Source: Deltaproteobacteria bacterium (GTDB taxonomy: Bacteria > Desulfobacterota > Syntrophobacteria > BM002). From it: 32,649 nt of DNA. Location of the stretch: the NCBI GenBank assembly GCA_020353215.1, contig CP070692.1, positions 386,174-418,822 of the forward strand, read 5' to 3'. Below the pieces are notes generated by a model, which saw only the letters and a program-made list of their open reading frames with translations, was not told where the DNA came from and ran no database searches. Shown here piece by piece: positions 26,066 to 32,649 of this stretch (position 1 is the first letter of the stretch; every line of letters begins with the position of its first letter). The position numbers and the translations under genes are program-made.

Positions 26066-26093
26066 ATTCTATCACAGTACCCTCTGAGAACAA
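26066..26093 (-). promoter_or_regulatory. Candidate sigma-70-type promoter of ssb
   Basis: Minus strand: -10 TAGAAT (26066-26071) preceded by an extended TGA, and -35 TTGTTC (26088-26093) with a 16-base spacer. It gives a short leader before ATG 26040. Confidence 0.45.
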
Positions 26094-26099
26094 CAAGGA

Positions 26100-26400
26100 A
26101 TTCGCCAGGAGTTTCCTCAAAAACTCTGTTATGAAAGGACTGTCATCGCGCCAGAAGCGAAAGCTGCTCTACACTGTGATTTTGCATCATTGATGGCAAT
26201 GTACTGTCTGACAAAGCGTCAAGTTCATGCGCTGGCCTTTGCTGGACTGAGAACGTAACTTAGGGGCGGTTCAGGTGCACGTCGTTCCGTAGCTTCCCCT
26301 GCAAGGGATGCATTCGCACTTATCGATCTGCAAAATCCTTTCATGAAATATGCGGCTAGAGCGTCGTTGGCATCTCATGGCTGAAACCTCATGACCCACG
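26100..26400. repeat. Dispersed repeat family 2, copy 2
   Basis: Collinear with 2190-2620. Shared strings include GCATCATTGATGG (26184-26196) and GTAGCTTCCCCTGCAAGGG inside 26271-26311 (36 of 41 matches with 2481-2521). This copy lacks the 124-base segment found in copy 1. It lies upstream of ssb and downstream of a lipid-kinase gene. Confidence 0.6.
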
Positions 26401-26493
26401 AGGAAAGCCTGGCAGTGGAAGCAGGTTATTCGTTAATCGTTATGCGTGGCGCTCGGAGAAAAAGACGTTTGTATGTCCGTTCATCCTCGGAGA

Positions 26494-27432
26494 TCAAAGG
26501 GCTACCAAGACCCGAATCGCCCGCGGGAGAATGGTGAAAGTGACTGGTAGGAGGCCCACTGTTTCTCCGTCGGCTTCGACTGGAACCGGCCTCTGACTGA
26601 AGGCGCCGACAGTACTGGCTCGCAAGTAACGCACAGGCGGGAGATTCAAATGGTTTCCCCTATAGAACCGTAAACCCCAGCGAAAGAAATGCCTTAATTT
26701 GACCGCCCCTATCACCACCAAATCCAGCTGACCATCGTCGAGCTTGGCATGAGGGGCCACCCGCATGCCACCGCCAAAAAAACGGCCATTTGCCGCCACC
26801 ACAGTGTTCACTAGCTGCTCGGGTAGTGATTTCCCGTCGATCTTCAAGGTGATCGTTTCGTTTCGGTTTGACATCAAGGCCCTCACCGTAGCCAGGAAAT
26901 AGCGGCCAGAGCCACCAAATACTCTCGGTTGGCTGGCTAAGCTACTACATACTCTGGCCGGGAGACCAAGACTAGCAACATTCAGAAAGAACCGTTCACA
27001 GTCCTCCCCTGTAGGGAGGCGAAACCTCAGGTGGCCCAGATCCACTTCTCTTTCCTTGCCGGAGAGAATGGTCGCGATGGTCGAGTTCATCCCGCCGGCG
27101 ACTCCCAGAGATCGACTGAAGTCGGAGCCAGAACCACAGGGAACCACAGCGAGGACGGCCTGCGAGTTGAGCATCGTGCCGTTCATGAAAAAGCCGTTGA
27201 TTACCTCGTTGTGGGTGCCGTCACCACCGACACTGATGATCAAGTCGTGCTTCTGTTGAAGGGCACGTCGAACCAAATCCGAGGCGTGATTTGGAGCTTG
27301 GGTCCAATCCCAAGTTAGAGGACCTATTTTAGTCTGGAGCGACGCCAGCAACTTCGGCCAAAGCCGGCGGGCTTTTCCGAAAGCCGCTTCGGGATTGACA
27401 ACGGCATACAGACGACGAGGGGAACCATTCAT
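26494..27432 (-). CDS. YegS/BmrU-family lipid kinase (diacylglycerol-kinase-like)
   Basis: This 312-residue protein has the diacylglycerol-kinase catalytic fold. NPEAAFGKA opens it, SVGGDGTHNEVING is the ATP-binding GGDGT motif (about 66-76), and VPCGSGSDFSRSLG follows. The C-terminal half has NGRFFGGGMRVAPHAKLDDGQLDLVVI and VEADGE, both typical. ATG 27432 is chosen because the region upstream to 27639 is repeat-like and lacks conservation; AGGGTGG lies about seven bases before the ATG. It phosphorylates a lipid such as diacylglycerol, sphingoid or phosphatidylglycerol. The exact substrate cannot be read. It is divergent from yihY with a 415-base gap between starts. Confidence 0.9.
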   Translation of the reverse strand: MNGSPRRLYAVVNPEAAFGKARRLWPKLLASLQTKIGPLTWDWTQAPNHASDLVRRALQQKHDLIISVGGDGTHNEVINGFFMNGTMLNSQAVLAVVPCGSGSDFSRSLGVAGGMNSTIATILSGKEREVDLGHLRFRLPTGEDCERFFLNVASLGLPARVCSSLASQPRVFGGSGRYFLATVRALMSNRNETITLKIDGKSLPEQLVNTVVAANGRFFGGGMRVAPHAKLDDGQLDLVVIGAVKLRHFFRWGLRFYRGNHLNLPPVRYLRASTVGAFSQRPVPVEADGETVGLLPVTFTILPRAIRVLVAL

Positions 27433-27503
27433 TAAACGCCACCCTGGTGTCGCAAACCCGCGTCTGCAACCATCCCGCCTGGCGGGACGGCTGCCCTGGG
27501 CTG

Positions 27504-27575
27504 TGAGCGGTTCGACCTTGAGCGATTCGACGTGAGCGACTCGACCTGAGCTCGTCGACAGGTCTCGTCGACACG
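27504..27575. repeat. Five degenerate tandem units of 13-16 bases
   Basis: The units are TGAGCGGTTCGACCT, TGAGCGATTCGACG, TGAGCGACTCGACC, TGAGCTCGTCGACAGG and TCTCGTCGACACG. The core resembles the widely found CCTGAGCTTGTCGAAGG-type intergenic palindrome. No coding role is seen. Confidence 0.55.
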
Positions 27576-27777
27576 TCTCACTGCCAAAGGGTCGGGGCCG
27601 ATCCGTGCTCGCCTCGGACAGGATCGCACTTGCGGTCAAGCACTCGGCTGCGGGCGGACTGTGCGCAATCCCGCCCTGTGCGGAAACGCACTCTAGCGTG
27701 TTCTTTCTTGATCTAGGTCTGCAACATTAGGGTCTATCTAGCATAAACATCGCTTTCGAACAAGGTCCCAGACAACA

Positions 27778-27796
27778 TTGGCAGAATTCTTGCTTG
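27778..27796 (+). promoter_or_regulatory. Sigma-54-type -24/-12 promoter upstream of yihY
   Basis: TTGGCAGAATTCTTGCTTG has GG at 27780-27781 and GC at 27792-27793, exactly ten bases between, and matches both consensus halves (TGGCA and TTGCT). It lies about 52-70 bases upstream of the yihY ATG. Confidence 0.6.
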
Positions 27797-27847
27797 TCTG
27801 AACGCATACCGCTACCAAAGAAGGGCCGGTAAGGCGATATTCGCACC

Positions 27848-29275
27848 ATGCTTGCTCGCATCCGAAAATTCCTCAGTACCGACTTATGGTTGATCAACGT
27901 CGACTCGCTGCCACGTTTTCCTCGGGGATTCTATGGGGCACTGCAAACTGCGCTTTACGTTTGGAAAGAATTCTGGCGAGACAACGGTTTACTGCGTGCT
28001 TCCGCTCTTACCTACACCACTTTGCTGAGTGTGGTGCCCCTCTTGGCTCTGATGTTCGCTCTGTTGAAAGGGCTGGGTGTCCAACGGGCCCTGGAACCCT
28101 TCGTTCTTGAGAGATTGACCGCCGGCTCCCAGGCACTCGCCGAACGACTCCTCGTCTATGTTGACCGCATTCATGTGGGATCCCTGGGAACCCTCGGGAT
28201 AACCTTTCTCTTCGCCACCATGATACTGGTACTGACCAATATTGAAATGGCCTTTAATCAGATCTGGAAAGTAGAGCGAGGCAGGCCATGGTTGAGGAAG
28301 TGCAGTGACTACTTGGGTCTGTTGGTCATCCTACCTGTCGCCATGTTTGTGGCCCTGAGTCTGACGACTTTCGTCAAGAGCCACGCGGTAACCCGAGAGC
28401 TGCTGAGCATCGACTTCTTCGGCCGACTTTACGTGTACCTGCTCAAGATCGCCCCCTTTTTTGTGATGTGGCTGGCCTTCTCTTTCGTCTACCTTTTCAT
28501 GCCCAACACCAGGGTGAACCCGATCTCCGCCTCCGCAGGCGGGATAGTCGGCGGCACCCTATGGCAGTTGTCGCAATGGGCTTATGTTCACTACCAGTTC
28601 GGCTTCGGCAACTACAGTGCAATCTACGGTGCACTGTCGCAACTCCCCATGTTGCTCATATGGATTTTCGTCAGCTGGGTCATACTTTTGCTAGGTGCAG
28701 AAATCTCTTTTTCCCACCAGAATCTTGCAATCTATCGTTTGCAGCAGAGATGGCAAGCTCAACCCATCGGAAATCAGAGCTACTGGGGACTGCACATACT
28801 TCTATTGGTTTACGAACGGTTCTCGGTCGGCAAACCGCCTCCAACGGTAATGGACTTGGCCCAGAGGCTGCAACTGCCGGTGGAAGAAACCAAACAGCTG
28901 GTGAATCGGCTGCAGAATCTGGGAGCACTTAGGGTCAGCGGTGATAACGGTTGCGAAGTCCTCCCCGTGAAAGACATGAAGCACCTGGTAGTATTCGATT
29001 TGGTGGAAGGACTCGAAAACAGAAAAGTCATCAACCGAAACGCTGTGACCGACGGCTATGGAAAACTCATTGTTGAGGTGTTAGACAGAGTCCGAGAGCA
29101 GGGAAGAGAGGGCGTTGACGGGCTCACCGTGGCCGATTTGTTGGTCAAAGCCACGGAGGAGTGCGGCGACGAAGTAACAGACTGGTTTGCTGAAGCCAGC
29201 GAGGAGTTTGCTCGAGCCGCGAAAGAATTCGATGAGTCCAGCGAGGATCTCGACGGTGGTCAGGCAGAAAAATAG
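27848..29275 (+). CDS. YihY/BrkB family inner-membrane protein
   Basis: Members of this family (once misnamed RNase BN) are inner-membrane proteins of uncertain role. Residues about 30-300 carry six or so membrane segments with the family signature RASALTYTTLLSVVPLLALMFALL, then FALATMILVLTNIEMAFNQIW-like and NPISASAGGIVGGTLWQL...YGALSQLPMLLIWIFVSW. The last 170 residues are cytoplasmic, with a winged-helix-like part (about 325-400) and an acidic tail, longer than the E. coli protein. ATG 27848 is taken; its ribosome binding site is weak. A sigma-54-type promoter lies upstream. The 3' end overlaps the convergent nagZ by 16 bases. Confidence 0.9.
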   Translation: MLARIRKFLSTDLWLINVDSLPRFPRGFYGALQTALYVWKEFWRDNGLLRASALTYTTLLSVVPLLALMFALLKGLGVQRALEPFVLERLTAGSQALAERLLVYVDRIHVGSLGTLGITFLFATMILVLTNIEMAFNQIWKVERGRPWLRKCSDYLGLLVILPVAMFVALSLTTFVKSHAVTRELLSIDFFGRLYVYLLKIAPFFVMWLAFSFVYLFMPNTRVNPISASAGGIVGGTLWQLSQWAYVHYQFGFGNYSAIYGALSQLPMLLIWIFVSWVILLLGAEISFSHQNLAIYRLQQRWQAQPIGNQSYWGLHILLLVYERFSVGKPPPTVMDLAQRLQLPVEETKQLVNRLQNLGALRVSGDNGCEVLPVKDMKHLVVFDLVEGLENRKVINRNAVTDGYGKLIVEVLDRVREQGREGVDGLTVADLLVKATEECGDEVTDWFAEASEEFARAAKEFDESSEDLDGGQAEK

Positions 29276-30300
29276 GCGGCCACAGCTGCCGGATCGACCA
29301 GGTTCGGGTGCCGCAAATAGGCTTTCCTGAGTATATCCAACCTCAGCAAAGAATTAACCAGGTCGCTAGAATCTAGGAAGCCGCGAGACAAACCATCACG
29401 GATTGCTTCTCCAGTACGGTACATCTTCTCCACGTCGTTGCAGACCAACAAGAGATCGGCGCCAGCTTTGAGAGCGGCGATAGCTGCATCCTCCGGAGAA
29501 TACCGCTCAGCGACAGCACCCATTTCCAGATCATCAGTAATTACCACACCGTCATAACTCAAGTGCTCTCTGAGTAGGCCCCGGAGGATAGCCGGAGAGA
29601 ACGAGCCAGGATTCTCCGGATCCAGGTCCGGATATAAGGTATGGGAGGTCATTACACAAGCCACTTCCGCCTGAATGGCCGCTCGAAAGGGGAGCAGGTC
29701 GTTCCGGTAAAAGTCTTCTTTGCTGGCCGCCACCACAGGTAGGTCATCATGCGGGTCTTCCTGAGCCCGGCCCAATCCAGGGAAGTGTTTGGCTGTGGCC
29801 ATGATCTTCTTTCCCTGAGTCGCACTGATGGCAGCAACACCACATCGAGCCACCAAAGAGGGATCGTTCCCATAGGCGCGCAGCCGCATCAGCCCAGTCG
29901 AGCCTTGAAGATTCACGTCCAAAACTGGAGCCAAATTCAGGTTCAGACCGACGTGGGACATCTCCTGGGCAATGATCCCTGAATTACTCCGCACCGAATC
30001 GCAGCCGCTAGTGCCGAGAGTTGCTGCATCGGGAAATTGAGTAAACGGTGGTGGCATCCGGGCAACTGTGCCGCCTTCCTGGTCTACGGCTAGTAGTAAT
30101 GGACGCCCTAGCTCCCGCAGGGATAGCTTTTGAATCTCAAGGGTGAGTCGCGCCAGTTGTTCCGGAGAAACGATATTCCTTTTGAACAATATCAGGCCGG
30201 CCGGTCGAAGATTCCTGATGTGGGTCGCCAACGATGTATCCATTTGCTGCCCAGGGAAACCTACTACCAACAGCTCGCCTAATCGTTCTTGGAGTTCCAT
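29260..30300 (-). CDS. nagZ: Beta-N-acetylhexosaminidase NagZ (glycoside hydrolase family 3)
   Basis: NagZ removes GlcNAc from anhydro-muropeptides in cytoplasmic peptidoglycan recycling. The 346-residue protein has VDQEGGTVARM, KHFPGLG at 171-177, the catalytic dyad D182-x-H184 in EDPHDDLP, and the nucleophile in VITDDLEMGA (Asp256 or 257). The usual KHFPGHG is KHFPGLG here. ATG 30300 has AGGAAAA upstream. The 3' end overlaps yihY by 16 bases, so the two units are convergent. It diverges from the MurU-like/AmgK-like pair, which would act downstream of it on the recycled MurNAc. The GH3 family also contains non-recycling hexosaminidases, but length and single-domain form fit NagZ. Confidence 0.92.
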   Translation of the reverse strand: MELQERLGELLVVGFPGQQMDTSLATHIRNLRPAGLILFKRNIVSPEQLARLTLEIQKLSLRELGRPLLLAVDQEGGTVARMPPPFTQFPDAATLGTSGCDSVRSNSGIIAQEMSHVGLNLNLAPVLDVNLQGSTGLMRLRAYGNDPSLVARCGVAAISATQGKKIMATAKHFPGLGRAQEDPHDDLPVVAASKEDFYRNDLLPFRAAIQAEVACVMTSHTLYPDLDPENPGSFSPAILRGLLREHLSYDGVVITDDLEMGAVAERYSPEDAAIAALKAGADLLLVCNDVEKMYRTGEAIRDGLSRGFLDSSDLVNSLLRLDILRKAYLRHPNLVDPAAVAAYFSA

Positions 30301-30560
30301 AGTGGCGTTTTCCTGGTCTTTTGGCTGTCTTTGTTAAGGCCGCGTCTTCTGATTGTGGGTTCGTCACCTGGTAATTGCCCTTCGTCCTCCGAGCAATTGC
30401 TCACTTGGCAAACATCTGTTATATGACGCAAAGCATGATGATACACAATTAAACTCCTGTCTAGCATTTTGATTGGCAGGAACCATTATTGCGAGATGCG
30501 GCCAGCTTCGCGGAAGGGGCAAACTAGAAGCTGCGTTAGTCGTCGCCCCATACTGGTGGG

Positions 30561-31508
30561 ATGATGCAGTCTTTCAGGGCAATGATATTGGCGGCAGGAC
30601 TGGGTACCCGGCTTCGGCCTTTGACGTTGAACAGGCCGAAGGTGCTGGTACCAGTGCAAAACCGACCTCTTCTGCACTGGCTTGTTGAATATCTGCGGAC
30701 AGCCGGTGCGGAGGCGATAGTCGTCAATGCCTACCATCTAGGCAGGATGTTGAAGGACCATGTTGAGAGAAGAGATTTCGGAATTCCCGTGGAGGTAAGG
30801 GTAGAGGATGGTTTGATGGGTACAGGAGGGGGAATCCGAAACGTAGTTGATTTCTGGGATGAACGTCCTCTTGTGGTTATCAATGGTGACATCCTCAGCG
30901 CCATTGATCTCCAAGAATTACTCCGAGAGCATATAGGTTCTGGGGCGGACGCTACTTTGGTGCTTACTGATGAGCCGAGGTTTAATGAAGTACAAGTTGC
31001 TGAGGATGGACGTATTCTGAGCTTCGGTGGAGAAGCTGGTTCCAGTTTGGCCTTTACGGGTATCCAGGTCATCATTCCTCAAGTACTTGACGGGATACCG
31101 GCTGACACTCCTTCGTCCATTATCGATTGTTATCGACGTCTCATGGCTAGTGGACGCAAGGTGACGGCTCATGTGGTCAAGGAGCAGTTCTGGCGGGAAC
31201 TGGGCAGTCTGGATGCTTACCTCCAGGTTCACAAAGAGCTTGTTCATATGGAAAAGGAACCCGTACCAGGGCTCCAGGTGGGGGGAAAACCTATGGTGCA
31301 CGGATCCGCGCGACTGGGCGCCAGAGTGAGGCTCAGTGGCATGGTGTGTGTGGGAGAAGGTTGTCGTTTGGGTGACGGGGTAATGGTCCAGGATAGTGTT
31401 CTCTGGGACCAGGTTCGGGTGAAAGACGGATGCTCGGTTCGCGACAGCATTATCGGCGACGATGTGGTAGTGGGGGCATCGGTGAAGGATGCGGTTCTAG
31501 GAGTGTAG
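30561..31508 (+). CDS. Sugar-1-phosphate nucleotidyltransferase, MurU-like
   Basis: This 315-residue protein has the nucleotidyltransferase signature AAGLGTRLRPLTLNRPK (11-27), GTGGGIRN near 87-94, metal-binding D110 in INGDIL, and FTGIQV. A C-terminal part (about 235-315) has hexapeptide left-handed-helix repeats. MurU (MurNAc-1-phosphate uridylyltransferase) and mannose-1-phosphate guanylyltransferases share these motifs. Adjacency to an AmgK-like kinase and divergent nagZ favours the MurU role; the added helix domain is not in the Pseudomonas MurU. The first ATG is 30561, with 30564 and 30582 also possible. The next gene begins 42 bases later. Confidence 0.82.
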   Translation: MMQSFRAMILAAGLGTRLRPLTLNRPKVLVPVQNRPLLHWLVEYLRTAGAEAIVVNAYHLGRMLKDHVERRDFGIPVEVRVEDGLMGTGGGIRNVVDFWDERPLVVINGDILSAIDLQELLREHIGSGADATLVLTDEPRFNEVQVAEDGRILSFGGEAGSSLAFTGIQVIIPQVLDGIPADTPSSIIDCYRRLMASGRKVTAHVVKEQFWRELGSLDAYLQVHKELVHMEKEPVPGLQVGGKPMVHGSARLGARVRLSGMVCVGEGCRLGDGVMVQDSVLWDQVRVKDGCSVRDSIIGDDVVVGASVKDAVLGV

Positions 31509-31550
31509 TGGAAGACTTACTGGATGGTTAAAGCTATGGAGTAGGACCTA

Positions 31551-32649
31551 TTGACTGAGAGAGCTCTATTTCCAAAGAGTCGAGCGAAAGCATTGATCCG
31601 GGAGGAGACGGAGCTTATCGGTCCCTTCCACTGGGAACCGCTGTACGGCGATGGTTCGACACGAGAATTCTACCGGGTAAGCAGCCAAAACGGTACCGTT
31701 GTGTTGGTCTGGAGTCCCCTTGATATTGACAGCTTTCCCAATGAGAATGATTCTTACGTTTACCTGGGTAGACACCTCTCCCAAAAGCAGATCCCTGTCC
31801 CTGGAATCTACGGGTATTGGAGAAGCGACGGACTGATATTAATCGAGGATCTTGGATCCGTCCATCTCCAGGATGCTGTGCGATCAAACGTGCGCGACCT
31901 TGACACCCTTTACAGTCAGGCCACAGAACTGCTCTTGCGCATGCAGGTCCGAGCCGCCCAGGACCTGAACACGGCTTACTGTTTTGATGCGCCTGTCTAC
32001 GACCCTCAGTTTATTTTGAAGCGGGAACTGGAGTATTTCTACAATAGCTTCCTGTTGGGCGCGCTGGGTCTTGAGATCTCCTGGGGGAACGTGGAGCCTG
32101 AATTCTCAGTGCTAGCATCGCGGGCGGGCAGCGGGGAGGGACCGTTGTTATTCATGCACCGGGATTTTCAATCGCGTAATTTGATGCTGAAGGATGGACT
32201 GCTTTACCTCATTGATTTCCAGGGGGCACGCCTGGGTCCTCCCCAGTACGATTTGGCGGCACTACTCCTGGACCCTTACGTGGAACTCCCCGAGTCACTC
32301 GGGAAGAAGTTACTCTTCCAACACAGCGCCCGACTAAATGAGTTGATCGGAATATCCAGCAGAAATTTTCTGGAAAAGTACAAGCATGTGGCGCTCTGCC
32401 GAAACCTTCAGGTACTGGCGGCGTTCGCCCACCTTAGTCGAGTTCGAGGAAGGTTGCACTTCGCCCAATACATCGTACCGGCTTGGAAACGACTGCGACA
32501 TCTCCTGGCCGGGTTTTGCCGTTCGGAGTACCAGACGCTGGCCAACCTAGTGCATTCCCAGAACGAGGAGGACATCGCCAGTGTGGCGGCGAAGTTGGCA
32601 ACCGGTGCACAGAGCGCTTTCGAAGGAGAATTGAGGGAAAAGCGGGAAA
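31551..32649 (+). CDS. AmgK-like sugar kinase (aminoglycoside phosphotransferase family), cut by window end
   Basis: The frame starts at TTG 31551, preceded by GGAGTAGGA, and stays open to the window edge (366 residues visible). The kinase fold shows GDGSTREFYRV near residues 35-45, catalytic HRDFQSRN (H203, D205, N210), the metal-binding D222 in IDFQGARLGP, and YDLAALL. This is the pattern of AmgK, which phosphorylates MurNAc and GlcNAc at C1. With the MurU-like gene 42 bases upstream and nagZ diverging, it completes a recycling route. The remaining 3' end lies outside the window, so its length and any C-terminal extension are unknown. Other sugar or aminoglycoside kinases share the motifs. 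Confidence 0.82.
   Translation, partial: MTERALFPKSRAKALIREETELIGPFHWEPLYGDGSTREFYRVSSQNGTVVLVWSPLDIDSFPNENDSYVYLGRHLSQKQIPVPGIYGYWRSDGLILIEDLGSVHLQDAVRSNVRDLDTLYSQATELLLRMQVRAAQDLNTAYCFDAPVYDPQFILKRELEYFYNSFLLGALGLEISWGNVEPEFSVLASRAGSGEGPLLFMHRDFQSRNLMLKDGLLYLIDFQGARLGPPQYDLAALLLDPYVELPESLGKKLLFQHSARLNELIGISSRNFLEKYKHVALCRNLQVLAAFAHLSRVRGRLHFAQYIVPAWKRLRHLLAGFCRSEYQTLANLVHSQNEEDIASVAAKLATGAQSAFEGELREKRE

Larger units (their letters stand above)
26041..26493. other. Non-coding gap with ssb promoter and family 2 repeat
   Basis: It contains the ssb promoter (26066-26093) and repeat family 2 copy 2 (about 26100-26400). Nothing else is recognisable. There is no terminator with T-run for the minus-strand kinase gene ending at 26494. 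Confidence 0.5.
27433..27847. other. Divergent non-coding gap with tandem repeat and sigma-54-type promoter
   Basis: It contains a palindrome (TCCCG/CGGGA near 27473-27487), a degenerate tandem repeat (27504-27575) and a -24/-12 promoter (27778-27796) facing yihY. No gene is supported. Confidence 0.5.

Noticed and set aside
27433-27639. N-terminal extension of the lipid-kinase gene to 27639
   Set aside because: The added residues come from repeat-like DNA with palindromes and tandem units and match no part of the kinase family.
1-32649. CRISPR array, prophage, toxin-antitoxin or intact insertion sequence
   Set aside because: No regularly spaced direct repeats, phage genes, toxin pair or transposase-like protein was seen on either strand.

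Overview
The window looks like chromosomal DNA of a Gram-negative bacterium with roughly balanced, slightly GC-rich DNA. Evidence for this is an outer-membrane lipoprotein carrier (LolA), a Tat component, the peptidoglycan-recycling enzymes NagZ and PgeF, and two good sigma-54-type promoters. A precorrin-2 dehydrogenase / CcsA-type / HemA cluster, SelB and a two-subunit PyrD/PyrK dihydroorotate dehydrogenase are common in Desulfobacterota (former deltaproteobacteria). A probable hopanoid C-3 methylase (HpnR) is also found in NC10, Nitrospirae and several proteobacterial classes. I therefore suggest a Desulfobacterota-like or related environmental lineage, without certainty.

Layout. Bases 1-3413 hold one gene, hpnR on the minus strand, surrounded by long non-coding DNA with dispersed repeats. 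Bases 3414-5837 encode a haem-c-type sensor kinase and its receiver-only partner. Bases 6413-7716 hold an unknown 143-residue protein behind a sigma-54-type promoter, followed by a CsgD/VpsT-like regulator. Bases 8757-11474 hold a hotdog thioesterase and selB. Bases 11477-15074 are a minus-strand operon: metallo-hydrolase, pgeF, pyrK, pyrD. Bases 15543-20685 carry a small membrane protein, lolA, ftsK and plsC, all on the minus strand. Bases 21010-25018 carry siroheme/haem genes (precorrin-2 dehydrogenase, ccsA-type, hemA), a small zinc-ribbon protein and tatA. Bases 25624-30300 hold ssb, a diacylglycerol-kinase-like gene, yihY and nagZ. The window ends in a sugar-1-phosphate nucleotidyltransferase gene and a kinase gene cut by the window edge; these resemble MurU and AmgK.

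Functional links. NagZ, the MurU-like and AmgK-like proteins, and PgeF together suggest an anhydro-MurNAc recycling route. PyrK and PyrD form an NAD-linked dihydroorotate dehydrogenase. Precorrin-2 dehydrogenase and HemA serve siroheme and haem synthesis, and the CcsA-type protein handles or senses haem.

The most unusual aspect is the intergenic DNA. Thirteen gaps exceed 300 bases. They contain a family of about 180-300 base repeats with similar ends (five copies seen) and a second two-copy repeat, one copy of which seems to carry a 124-base insertion bounded by short inverted repeats. I found no tRNA, rRNA, CRISPR array, riboswitch or intact transposase gene.
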